Source: Agarophyton chilense
Lineage: Eukaryota; Rhodophyta; Florideophyceae; Gracilariales; Gracilariaceae
NCBI GenBank assembly: GCA_030374765.1
Contig: JARGXX010000068.1
Span: forward strand, 1,860,001-1,924,000
Length of the DNA stretch: 64,000 nt
Direction of reading: 5' to 3'
The notes below the pieces were generated by a model. It was not told where the DNA came from. It made no database searches and saw only the letters and a list, made by a program, of their open reading frames with translations. Both the position numbers and the translations under genes were made by a program. Positions 32,489 to 42,497 of this stretch are shown here, one piece after another; position 1 is the first letter of the stretch; every line of letters starts with the position of its first letter.

Positions 32489-34731
32489 TCACTGTGGCGG
32501 CGCAGGAGTAACTCCGTCGTCCTCATTAGAACCTGCAGGAGCGAAACCGGGACTAGGGTCCCCCGAGGAGCCAACTGGACCACCTGAACCGGCCCCAGCG
32601 AGCCGAGCACGCTTCTTAGGCGGATATTCCCCTGAGGAACTATTGTCGCCATCGGAAGCCTCCCAGTCGCTCAAATGTAGACCATACCGGGCATCCAAGT
32701 CGGCAGTAACCCTCTGGGACATCACTTGGGCATTCTGCTGCAGGATATTGACCATGGCTGTCTTCAGGTCCTCACCCTGTTGGACAACCGCGGCGTAGCG
32801 CGCCGAGTGGTGCGCCCAGGAGCAATCTTCCTTCAGGACTGTCGCAATGTCCATCGAGGCCGTAATACCAATGGTACGGCAGACATGACGGAGATCCGAA
32901 GCTGCAGCCGTGATCGAAGCAGGAAAGTGTGGCAACGGACAGGACGGAACGATGTCGACGCTCCCGGTGGACGTTTGAGCAAGCGCATCACCTACAGGAC
33001 TCTCGGCTTCGAAAGTAACCTCGCCAGGAGGGATGTCCACTTGGGCGACGGGCGGCTCATATGAGAGTTCATCCTAAAGAGCAGCGCCCGGCGGAGCTGG
33101 AGGAGGGGAAGCGTTCGGCAACATTACGGCGGATTCGACAGCAGAAATAACGCCCTTTACGGGTAGGACGAAGGGATCTTCACCGAAGGGTTCTCCATCG
33201 GACATACCAGCAGGAACCAACGGCATGGCTTCCATATCAGACTCGAAGCACAGGGGATCGAAACCAATAGCCTTCGGATAATAGTCCGGCCCATGACGCC
33301 TAGGGATGTCCGATGGTAGATTCCTCAAAGGCTCGGCGGGATAGGCAGCAGCGTCGTCCCGACCCTGCGGATGTAGCGGAATCGGCTTGAATGAGTCGGT
33401 ATCGTGGTCACACCAAAGGAACCCGGGAGTCTTGCTCCACTCCACCTATAGGAAATGATCCGAAAGGGCCTCAGTCTCATCGACGTCGAACTGGGTCCCA
33501 CGGACGATATTCTGGATGCCCAAATTCCCTAGGAAACGGATGATGTCCGGGAGCGGGATTAGGCGACCTCGAGGACCGGGTGTATTCTCATCGTACCACA
33601 CCCTCCAATCCTCCGAACGGACATTACCACGGATTCCGTACTTCGCGGTATCGAGGAAGGCCATAAGGGACATCACGCCGAGCTCGACGAAGAGTACCTG
33701 CCAGGACAGCCACGACCTTCGGCCATTGTCATCGTTCATGAGTTGAGACGAGTGGTACGCCCTCACAGACGGTGTGCGAACCAAAAAGAGCGGCGAGACA
33801 CGCCAATACATGGCCCATTGGTTCTCATCCTCGTGCGGAAGCGAAAGATATAACGGAAGACGTTTGTCTGCGCTCATGTCGTGAAACTCCACCTGGTGCC
33901 AACAAAAGAAGAACCTCAGAGATTGACGCAAACGACCATCGAGCTCGTTCATCTCGTTCCAATAGACCCTATTGGACATCCAAAACAGGCGGTCATACGG
34001 CGGCCGGAAGCACATAAGCGCCAAGAGGTTGTGACCCGCGGGAGGGAATCGCACATGAGGCGAGATGAAATCCGTTTATAGGTTCTAAAGGAGTTTGTTT
34101 ACCCTGAACTGGTACTCGGCTTCCTCCTCGCAGCGTACGTATGGCATGTTCGCTTGGATGAGGGTGCAACAGCGCGTCGCCTAACGCGGATCCACAGAAC
34201 AATTCAACCATCGGTTATACCACGACACGCTGCGCGCGTTCCTGCTGCTCCTCCAGAAATAGGGTATCTTGAAAAACCTTCGGGCGTCGAGAAACATAGA
34301 ACAAAACCGCTGGTATTCTTCCACAGAGAACGGGAAGATGGCATGATGCACTGCCCGCGGATTCCGTCCGATGGTATGGTCATAGCGGTCCCCGGGACGT
34401 TCGTAGGCCACTTGGTATCCCGAGGAGCTCCCCGCTTGGTTGCTCGAAGCCATGGTGCCGCTGCCCACATGCTATTCCGCCGGGAAGTGAATAGAACGAC
34501 CGACGGGAGCGACAAAATGCGGAGTGAGAACGGCATACGCGACGGGCTCATAAGGCGAGTTCCGCATTGCGTGCGACCAATGAAAAAGTACCACAATGGG
34601 AAGACGGGGTGACAGAAGTGATCCGAACGGACTGACAGGCGTGAACCACGGTGGGCAAAGCGCGGAGGGTCGCCAAAGGAAAAGCGGAAACTAAGGAAGT
34701 TCTCAATGACCGTCACGGGAGAAGAAGCCAA
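32489..34731 (-). pseudogene. Antisense reading frame of copy B retrotransposon, unknown protein
   Basis: Minus-strand open segments 34,468-34,181, 34,054-33,446 (202 codons), 33,445-33,074 and 33,040-32,489 (183 codons) carry the same protein as in copy A. Between copies the amino acids agree better than random frames would: YDHTIGRNPRAV, MSNRVYWNEMNELDGR, ENQWAMYWRVSPL, GIRGNVRSEDWRVWYDEN, GIQNIVRGTQFDVDE and PPKKRARLAGAG all have counterparts. Similarity in the same frame continues upstream of the GSGTM methionine (LFHWS.A, YA.L.P.FVA), so the original start lies above 34,468. Stops at 33,446 and 33,074 and damage near 34,180-34,060 break it. No known domain was recognised; the basic patch near the C-terminus suggests a nuclear protein. 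Confidence 0.7.
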
Positions 34732-34991
34732 TGGGTCATTTCGGCAACTCGAAGCGAAGAACGCGCCAGCGATGCACCTATGGCCAGCGCTAACGGCGCG
34801 CTTTAGTTTCAGTCCTTAGGCAAATTAATTGCCACTCCGGCGCCGATGGTCATCTCACGCTTCCCCGCATCCCCGCAGGCGAAAACGACGCGAAGTCCCG
34901 TCGCGCCCAATGGTACCTAGAGCAACGAAGTTCTCACATCCCCTGGGTCAATCATGAGGCCATCTGGACTTCGCTGTGACTTTCGACTTCT

Positions 34992-35004
34992 AAGGAGAGA
35001 GATA
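34992..35004 (+). other. Polypurine tract of copy B
   Basis: The purine-rich AAGGAGAGAGATA directly abuts the TGTGAAG start of the 3' LTR, as in copy A. Confidence 0.7.
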
Positions 35005-35449
35005 TGTGAAGTAGCAACGATAAAAGTTGAGCCCTGTAAGTCGCCGGGCTCTGAGGAGACTGACAGATGCCACGTGGAGTGACAGACCTCAGCTGGACTG
35101 ATTTAGATTATTAATGTATTACATTAGTTTAATATATTAGCATAACAGGTCCAAAGTGATTCCAGTGCCTCGCCAGTACTATTTACTTGGCTCTAGTGAC
35201 TCTTCTACCATAAAGTAAGGTAGGCACGGTAAGGATACTAAATAACCCCCTTTGGTATATTATTTCTACTAATTGGTCTTCAAGCCATCGTTTCAGTAGC
35301 TCCAACCTGTAGGAATATGCAGTAAACGCCAGCTCATTGCACCAAGTACTCTTGGAGTGCCGCCGTCAAGGATTCGAACCTTTGGACCCGCTCTAGCACG
35401 CTACCACCGGTCGAGACCCGTACGCTGACTCACTCGTCATTGCGTTACA
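35005..35449 (+). repeat. 3' LTR of copy B
   Basis: 445 bp, TG...CA, collinear with 7,209-7,652 and, for its first 365 bp, with 4,312-4,676. The last ~78 bp carry, on the minus strand, a perfect B-box (GGTTCGAATCC) within an AAGG-loop-CCTT hairpin like a tRNA T-arm. Confidence 0.88.
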
Positions 35450-36333
35450 GTTTTGAGAATCTGTGCTTCTTCTTTCGCTGTAGTGTATCTCGTCCTAGTT
35501 GATATCTTACCATTGCTTCAGTAAAACCTGAGTTTTTAAGTCTTCAATGTCTGGACACCTTTCCTTCTTGTTCAAAAAGCGACGATAGGCCCAGTGTCGA
35601 ATATTTTTTGGCCCCCTTTATTCTCATTATTTTTCGTAGTCTACAGCAAGAAGATTTCGAAACATCCAAAAAACCATTATCCTAAATATTCCGATATTCA
35701 GTCTTCTACTCCAAACCCCCCAAACAGTTGCCCTTACCCTTCATAGTTGCTCTACGGTGCCAAAGCAAACAACAACAATCACAGGGGTTCTCTCACGATT
35801 ATGCTGAAGTATGCAAAGGCTGATGGTCTGTCTAAAAGACAATGTGGACTGTAAGTCAACCCTCTTCCAAATACGTGCTTCAGCGGGTGAGGAATGTATT
35901 ACATATCGTAAAAGGACCCATTCTAAAATTTCTCCAGTACTTATCCAATTGGGCATGTTGTGTGCGACCAGATATACATCTGGCAGAATTACAAAAGAGG
36001 GAAGAAATACTTGCTGTAGCCCTTCTTATTCAGTATGAGATAACTGCTTTTCTTGCCCCCACATTTTCATCCTCTTGATACTGGCACAAAACAACAAGTG
36101 GACAGAAGAGGTTTTACTTAAATGCATACGAGACGATACAAGCATGTGCTTTTCGCCACACGACAAAAACTTAATGCTTAAGATGTAGCGTACTCAACGG
36201 GCGCGTACAGGCCGATAACCGTTGTGTAGGGAGTTCCCTTTTAAGGCAGGACTCTCCGCGAGGATGGAGGCAGTGCCCCTCGTGCCCATTGTTCTGATTT
36301 GCGCCCAGTTGCAGACGTGAGTTGTAACACGTC
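35450..36333. other. Stretch without a recognisable gene
   Basis: Overlapping short frames at 35,741-36,078 on both strands have no motif. The right part is the 3' flank of the CKSKGC gene. Transposon-rich DNA gives way here to the gene-rich half of the window. Confidence 0.45.
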
Positions 36334-37467
36334 CTATACGTTCAGCACACACCGACACAGTCGCTGCGTGCTGCAAGGACGAACAAAACAGCAAGAACCC
36401 GCAGGCGGAGGCACAAACGGAGGAATTCGATCCGGAAGCCTGGGTGCTGGCGAAGGAGCTTGAGGGGCAGGAGTAGCAGGGCCGACATTGAACCCGGGAG
36501 GAACCGGACATCCTTTGCTTTTGCATGCGCCACCGACATACACAGCACCAAATGGTCCTTGTATTATACCGCACCCCTTACTCTTACAGTTTCCACCCGG
36601 AAAGAAGTTCCCTCCCGGAAAAGTCGATCCAGGGACAGCTCCTGGAATGTTAGCACCGGTTGGCACTCCGGCTCCTGCGACGGCACCAGGGAAAACACCA
36701 AAAGGACAGCCCTTGCTCTTGCAAGACGGAAAGCCTCCTTTGAACTTGAATTTTCGCAACACTGCAGCATCTAAGGAATCGGCAGCATTAAAGCCTGTAG
36801 CCGATGCCACATACGAAAGATTGATCATTCGGTCGATTAGTTGGAAGTACGGGTTTTCCGTATCTACCTTCGGTCCAAGATCATTCAGCACGGTCTCATC
36901 TTCAACCAACTGGCGGTCAACGTATTTGCAAGGTCCATGCTTGCACGGGCGTTGCACGGGAGGCATTGGACGGGGCATAGGAGGCCTCGGGCGCGGCATG
37001 GGCTGCGGAGGTGGCGGACAACGTCTGAACTCGCAACGAGCACGATTGCCAGAACATACCGTCTCCGCACGGCTGCAATCAAATCGAGTCAGCGTTCCCG
37101 AGCAAGATCCGGAAGCCACGAAATATCCTTGGGATGCAAGACGCGGGTTCAGAGCACCAACCACGCATTCTGTACGATATCCGTTCAGGCATCCATCTGG
37201 AGTGCAACAAACGGGTGGGGCAGGCGGAAGCGGAGTAGTCGGAACGCCTGGGACATTGACACCTGGGGGGACTGGGCATCCCTTTGACTTGCAAGCGCCA
37301 CCGAAGAACACCGGTCCGAAGGGGCCTTGTACGATTCCACAGCCCTTTGACTTGCAATTAGCACCGAAAAATGGAGAGAACTGCCGATACAGAGATGGTA
37401 ATTCTTGATCTGCTGAGACATAGCACGCCAACAGAATAGTGAGGAAAAGCCTCTTTAGAATATTCAT
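36334..37467 (-). CDS. Secreted cysteine-rich protein with repeated CKSKGC motifs
   Basis: 377 residues from the ATG at 37,467 (MNILKRLFLTILLACYVSA is a good signal peptide; an in-frame ATG 25 codons upstream would bury it). The mature protein has a duplicated module: NCKSKGCGIVQGPFGPVFFG followed by ACKSKGCPVPPG near the N-terminus, and NCKSKGCGIIQGPFGAVYVG followed by ACKSKGCPVPPG near the C-terminus, plus one more CKSKGC-PFG in the middle and a CKHGPCK variant. Between lie a cysteine-rich domain (CCTPDGCLNGYRTEC to CEFRRC), a Pro/Arg/Met linker and a cysteine-poor helical region. Gly/Pro-rich spacers and paired cysteines suggest an extracellular matrix or cell-wall protein. I do not recognise the family. 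Confidence 0.85.
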   Translation of the reverse strand: MNILKRLFLTILLACYVSADQELPSLYRQFSPFFGANCKSKGCGIVQGPFGPVFFGGACKSKGCPVPPGVNVPGVPTTPLPPAPPVCCTPDGCLNGYRTECVVGALNPRLASQGYFVASGSCSGTLTRFDCSRAETVCSGNRARCEFRRCPPPPQPMPRPRPPMPRPMPPVQRPCKHGPCKYVDRQLVEDETVLNDLGPKVDTENPYFQLIDRMINLSYVASATGFNAADSLDAAVLRKFKFKGGFPSCKSKGCPFGVFPGAVAGAGVPTGANIPGAVPGSTFPGGNFFPGGNCKSKGCGIIQGPFGAVYVGGACKSKGCPVPPGFNVGPATPAPQAPSPAPRLPDRIPPFVPPPAGSCCFVRPCSTQRLCRCVLNV

Positions 37468-37749
37468 TTCGTATGTGGATGAGTTTGAGCAAATCTCTGC
37501 TGGTCGATGCGAGGACGAGCGGGACAGTTGTAGGGAGTCCATGGGGTTTAAATAGATCGTCGGTTCGGTTCGAGAGCACTTTGATTCGTGATCGAAGTAT
37601 CCTAACTGTTACAACTGTCTACTCTACTGGCGATCAGCGATCAATTACGATTGACAAACACGCAGAGGAAACCTGATTTAGAAGGCTTCCTGTTTTGGCC
37701 AAGTTTCCAATAGCTTGGCTCATTGATTCAGAAATGGACGCAATGTTCC

Positions 37750-37935
37750 ATGATTTTTGTCGTGAGATATACTCCACAAATTGCTGTTTTAGTCCTACGG
37801 AAAGCAATTCAGAGACGACATGAATTACTCTTCACAAACTGATGGTTTTGTCCAAAGGCAAGCAATTCAGAGACGACACACACTCCCCAAAATTGATGGT
37901 TTTATTGTATGGAACTCAATTCACAGACGACGTCC
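37750..37935 (+). repeat. Short degenerate tandem repeat upstream of the CKSKGC gene
   Basis: Units built around CAATTCAGAGACGAC recur at 37,805, 37,864 and (as CAATTCACAGACGAC) 37,917, spaced 59 and 53 bp apart, with shared TGATGGTTTT segments between them. An earlier, more diverged unit may start near 37,750. The function is unknown; it lies about 300 bp upstream of the CKSKGC gene start. Confidence 0.75.
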
Positions 37936-39101
37936 AAAAGTATAGGTTGAGTGGATTACAGTATTCTTTTCTTCTTGATACTCTAATTGACATTATTATT
38001 AGCGAACATCAATCACTGATACGGTGGTGTCGCAGTTACGCTGGAAGTATTCGAAGAAAGCGCGTGTTGCGGTGCGCAGTAGAGACCCTCTAGCGCTACA
38101 AAAGATGGAAGAAAGGCTCAAAGACCGTTGCCTCCGGCAGGTCTCTGTTCGATGTCCACAGAGCCAGACGGCCATCAGTCTTTACTCGAGTAGTCCACTG
38201 CACTTGATATCGCCAGCCTTGTGGCGCTTTGAGCTCCTCGAGGTCTGCCGGGAGCTCGCTGTGACAACCAGCAAGGTTGGGGGGCGCAAGCGCGACACCT
38301 GCAATTGTAAACAAATGTCCGCAGGTGGAATAGCATGCGATCCGGTGATTTGACTTGGTTGGAGGATGATGGGTGTACTAGGAGTGATATTGAGTGTTGC
38401 GTTCCACATCTACCCGAAGAGGATAGCAATTGCTAACCCTCCCTTTTTTCTCACTGTTTGCCGGGTTAGAGCAAGCGAAAGTCTCGAGATCTTCGCACCT
38501 CCAACTACGCCTAAGTAAAGGGTGAAATTCAAACGTTTACGTGATCGGTTGCAAGAAATATAGGAGATGAGATAGCTTATTGTGACTGTGGTCTGGCAAA
38601 CGACGTGTCGATGAGACCGTCCCGGAGTCACTGGGGTTCTTTTAAACACGGTGCGTTGGGCATCCTCACCCAATCACCTCACTCCTCAAAACCTCGCAAG
38701 AGAAGAGGAATTATTGGCTAAAATTTAGTAACTTTCCAAATGGCACTGTTTTGCTTGGATCTCATTGTTTGTTACAGTACGAGCGTAGCGTGCAGTCAGT
38801 TTAGTAAAACCGAGGATGTAAGTATTTGTCATACGAAAGGTCCCCTGTTTTGCACGAGAATATCTGCCAGGAAACCCATATCTCCCTCAGTCGGGCGCTC
38901 ATTCAATAATTCAGTTGAGCTCTCTTTGGACAATTCAGTCTGTTTACACCATTCAAGTGAGAAATCGTTCAGCTTTGAATATTAGTGGACATGATATCGG
39001 ACTTACTTGTTCAGCTTTTTTTTCTCGTATTTGATTATATTCGCCGACCTGTTTTCTGCTCTGAACTGTTCTCACAGTTACCAGCAGAAGCTCCATGTAC
39101 A
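37936..39101. other. Intergenic stretch and 5' leader of the oxygenase gene
   Basis: 38,024-38,670 has a slightly GC-richer core with overlapping short frames on both strands, none with a motif. 38,740-39,101 is probably promoter and 5' leader of the oxygenase gene; the frame upstream of its chosen ATG is open back to 38,985. Confidence 0.4.
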
Positions 39102-40094
39102 ATGAATTTCTCCAGGATGAAGTCAAAGACCCCTGAACAGAAATTTTTTCCTACTCTTTTACAGGTGTCTGTTGTTTTCATCTGTGTCTTTATCGCTTTA
39201 TCCCAAAGAAAGGCGCCGCGGAGCAAGTTTTCGGATGACTCTTTTTCAAATGAATCCTCCGACTTCGATTCGTTGGCTGAAGAAATATATCCAGAATCAG
39301 AAGCAGGATTTGAAGCTTATTTGGATATCTTCGTGAGAAATGCAAACCTGAATCAGCCGCTGTTGCAGGCGAAAGACCATGCGATGCCTACAAATGAGTT
39401 TCGCCACTTGCAGGAGTGTCTCCGGGAGCATCCAATGCGATTTCATAATGTGAATGATGACAATACCTTCAATGGCACTCGAGGCTTTTTGCTAAGTTTC
39501 AACGAAAGAGGGATCGCAGAAATGGAAAGTTCTGAAATGTTTACTTGTCTAAAAGAGTACTTCAGAAGGTACAGATTACCAGACACAAATGGTTGGGTGT
39601 TGAACATGGTTTGGGCTGACATCCCGGACTTCAAAAAAGAGCTTACGATTCAACGACACACTGATGACGGTACGTAACCAGATACTCCTCAACATGCATT
39701 CATTTCCATTCGCGAAACTAACCTTCGTCCCTTTTTTATATACATAGCCATCGTGCTTAACTACACGGGATCGAAGAAGATAATGCCATTCCAGACAAAC
39801 GTCCTGTACGTGTTCGTGCCGGAGGGAATGGAAGGAGGACAACTCGAGGCATGGGACTACGATGCTCATCCGATGAGCATTTTAAATGGACCGCAAGCTA
39901 AAGTGAGTCCGGCGGAAAATCGAATGGCATTCTTCAGAGGGGACGCACAGCACCAAGTGCGCAGCTACAAAGCTCCTTTGAATGACAAACTAAGAGCAAG
40001 CTTGGTGCTAGAACAATATAACATTCCAGCTGAGTATGAAAAGTATGTGACGGATTGGCATTGGAGAGACCATCAAAATGGTGACATGATGTAA
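39102..40094 (+). CDS. Membrane-anchored 2-oxoglutarate/Fe(II) oxygenase, prolyl-4-hydroxylase-like (two exons)
   Basis: Exons 39,102-39,669 and 39,748-40,094 give 304 residues. The start is set at the ATG that opens a type II membrane anchor (FFPTLLQVSVVFICVFIALS); an in-frame ATG at 38,985 is the alternative. The catalytic domain has the metal-binding H-x-D in IQRHTDD at the exon junction, then NVLYVFVPEGMEGGQLEAW (double-stranded beta-helix core) and FFRGDAQHQVRSY with the distal H and a likely 2-oxoglutarate-binding R. Such type II enzymes in algae and plants hydroxylate proline in secreted proteins in the ER/Golgi. The substrate here is unknown. The upstream acidic stem is not conserved in the family I know, so prolyl hydroxylation is inferred rather than shown. 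Confidence 0.78.
39670..39747 (+). other. Intron of the oxygenase gene (78 bp, GT-AG)
   Basis: Donor GTACGT at 39,670, acceptor ACATAG ending 39,747. Splicing restores the frame (phase 1, GAC-G/CC-ATC) across a stop that follows the first exon, and joins RHTDD to AIVLNYTG. Confidence 0.85.
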
Positions 40095-41428
40095 AAGTGA
40101 CTAAACGCTTATCTTATACGAGAATTGTGAGGCGGGTTGTGCTCGCGGGAGTGTACCAAACCGCCCAAAGTGGTTTAGATAGAGAAAAGCGAAAACCCGA
40201 CAAGAGCGCATCTTCATACCTGTAGTAAGCCCCATGACGGTAACTTGTACTGCCGAAGTTTTTTAAGCTTCGAGGTCATCGTGTTCGAGTTCTTGGTAAA
40301 ATACATTTTGCCCTGCAGGAGTAGAGCAAGTTCCTGTACGACGCGACGGACTCAAAAAGGAGTCGTGTGAAGAGTGGGTGTTAAAGAAGTGTTTTACTTT
40401 TATTTATATCATTACTATCGAGCTTGATCAGCGTGAAAGATAGCCTGTAGCGTTAAGAGAGAGCTCTAAAAGAAAAATGTTGCAGAGGTCTTGCATCGAG
40501 GAATGAAGTCAAATCGCGAAAACAAAGCACTTCAGGGGTCTTTCCTTTATGTGCGGGTCCAAACACTTGTCTCGTGGTAAGAGGCTTGGGGCCATTTACA
40601 CCTGGTAGACAAAGTTTTGCGACAAGCCGGATTCCTTTCTGCGACAAGGGTCTGTCCTTTTCTACAAGATGCCATCTAAATGCTTAAAACACAATCAGCA
40701 TTCAAATAAGTCTTACCATTTCAGAGTACGGCAGTCCCAAAACCCTTCTAGAACCCCTTATACTCTCTTGATCGCAAAGAACGCTACTTTTCAACTTTGA
40801 ACGACAGGTCAAAACCACATCTGACGTGCTACTATTTTTGGTATAGCATGCTGGAATTCCAGTTTTTATTTTTTCTTACCTTTAACAACAGCCACAGACG
40901 TGAACTTCGCGCAGTTGTTGTCGTCTTGATAAAGAATTGTGGCCATTGCGTGATTCGTGTTCTTTGCCATCATATAAAGGCATGCTCTACTCGTTAAGAG
41001 CATTGTAGATGCCATCAGAGCCCCAAGAAAGACCATCTTAAGGACCACAAAAGATGAAGAGAAACAGCGAAGGATGGTACTTGTAAGTATTCACATGGGT
41101 TGGGTGTTGGCTGCTTTGCCATGTGCGACGGCACGGATTGTGTCTCTATAAAGGGGTTAGGTGCCGAGCGACCGGCTTTTGGTGGAATTTGGGGCCAAAA
41201 AGAGGTCTGTAAAACTGTTTTCTCAAAACTGTGGGAAAGCTAGATACATCCATCGGGGTCTTTTCGCTGTGAAATGTCCTGGTGTAAGAAACCCTTGAGT
41301 AGCTTATCATAAACGTCGGTAAAGCTTTTGAAGGCAATAAAAGAGAGTATCAAATTCTATATACTATATATTCAGTCAGAGTAGTGGCCAATATATCCCA
41401 TTTCAGGGCCAGTAGGCTGCGACGGGCT
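40095..41428. other. Intergenic stretch with weak minus-strand exon-like frames
   Basis: 40,647-40,453 (-) reads as plausible protein (SQKGIRLVAKLCLPGVNGPK) and 41,048-40,882 (-) begins with a hydrophobic MVLKMVFLGALMASTMLL and runs into a GGTAAG donor-like site. GT-AG joins I tried between them introduce stops, so I do not call a gene. The 3' end of the AIM24 gene lies just to the right. Confidence 0.35.
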
Positions 41429-42497
41429 TTACAACACACCTAAACTTGGAGTTATTGGCTCTCTAGTTGGGACATGTTGGTACGGTTGAACGATCACAAA
41501 GCCGTCTTTGAACTCTAGTTGCACTTCTTCACCAGATCCTTTTCCAATCAGCGACTTGTGGTTCACGTTCACCTATATGCGTATATGGAGTTAGTTTGAT
41601 AACGTTTTCAAAAGAATAAGAATGCAATAGATCTCAAACACATACCTGAACCGAAGGAGGGTGCGTCCAAGCCACGGTGGCATTTGGATCAGTATACACA
41701 GGTGATTCCTCTGTAGCCTGAAGTGTGTAAATTGCTCCGTGACACCCGAAAGCAACTGTTCCCTTGCCACAAAGTTTCACACAGAACATTCCCGATGCCG
41801 CATTCATTGCACTAATGAAATTTATGCTGTATTGAAGTTCTTCGCTCATTGCAAGCAAGTTACTTCCATTTATGAACAGGACTTCGCTGTCAACAAGTTG
41901 TAAAACATGTAGCAACTTCATTTCATCACCACACAAAACCACTCCATTCCCCTCACACTTGACGAGCTTCATTCCTTCTGCAGTCAGCACCTTTTTCAGC
42001 ATGTTTTTCAAACACTGATCACGCATCCCTTGTGCGTTGAACTTTATGCTTCCTTGGGATGCAACTCTTGTCCCATATTTTATCCACGCCATGCAACTTG
42101 TACTTTGCCCCAAATTGATGCGCAAAAGCTTTTCGTGTTGAAGTTGGAACAAAGTATTTTCATTTGATTGAAAGGCTGAATTCTGCACAAGCTCTGCAAG
42201 TGAACGGTGTGTATCAGACATTTTTTCACTAGAATCACCATGTTTCGGTCCCAAATCGGGTCCCATTGCGCGATTGTTCACAACTGGGATGATTTGGTCG
42301 GGAGCTGTGCTCGTTTTATTCACAGGTGTGTCGGTGACTGGCGTGGCACCTGAGGTAGCCTTAGAAATAAATTTTTTTATGGCATTTGGGCAACGCGATT
42401 CCGTGTTCATGTTGCTATTCGGAAATGCGGCAACAGAGACGGTGGCCAGGGTGGAAGAAGCCAGGCGTTTCAAGCGTTTAATATCCACATGAGTCAT
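41429..42497 (-). CDS. AIM24: AIM24-family (DUF124) protein, two exons
   Basis: Exons 42,497-41,646 and 41,572-41,429 give 331 residues. Landmarks match the family: HEKLLRINLGQSTSCMAWIK (strand pair before the GSM.Y turn), KNMLKKVLTAEG, GSNLLAMSEELQYSINFISA, MFCVKLCGKGTVAFGCHGAI, PVYTDPNATVAW, and in exon 2 GKGSGEEVQLEFKDGFVIVQ, which supplies the last beta-strand. AIM24 proteins form a trimer of beta-sandwiches; in yeast the protein sits in the mitochondrial inner membrane and supports MICOS integrity. The first ~45 residues are basic, Ser/Ala-rich and could be a targeting peptide; residues 45-110 are a low-complexity linker. Without exon 2 the frame would end in VCV at an unspliced donor. 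Confidence 0.85.
41573..41645 (-). other. Intron of the AIM24 gene (73 bp, GT-AG)
   Basis: On the minus strand the donor is CAG/GTATGTG and the acceptor CATATAG/GTG. It is phase 0 and joins PPSVQ to VNVNHKSLIG, restoring the C-terminal strand of the AIM24 fold. Confidence 0.85.

Larger units (their letters stand above)
30377..35449 (+). mobile_element. Ty3/gypsy chromovirus-like LTR retrotransposon, copy B (5'-truncated)
   Basis: Collinear with copy A from its position 2,277 (GATGACCTTAT). The left neighbour is unrelated, so the copy is 5'-truncated within the linker before integrase. It retains integrase and chromodomain on +, the antisense frame, a polypurine tract (34,992-35,004) and the 3' LTR. 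It lacks the LTR fragment found inside copy A and is less decayed. Confidence 0.9.

Noticed and set aside
35372-35449. Possible tRNA gene on the minus strand (and 7,572-7,652)
   Set aside because: B-box and T-loop are present, but no 5' sequence pairs with the would-be acceptor stem and the T-stem has mismatches in each copy. Reported only as a tRNA-like LTR segment.
36488-37408. 306-codon open frame on + inside the CKSKGC gene
   Set aside because: It is the exact antisense of a Gly/Pro/Cys-rich gene, whose codon bias keeps the opposite frame open; its translation is Pro/Gly/Thr-rich with no start context, domain or hydrophobic segment.
37750-37935. CRISPR-like array
   Set aside because: Repeats are degenerate, few and irregularly spaced, with similar rather than unique spacers; the genome is eukaryotic.
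40453-41048. Two-exon minus-strand gene
   Set aside because: Donor-like GGTAAG sites exist, but all GT-AG joins tried between the two frames introduce stop codons, and neither piece has a recognisable domain.
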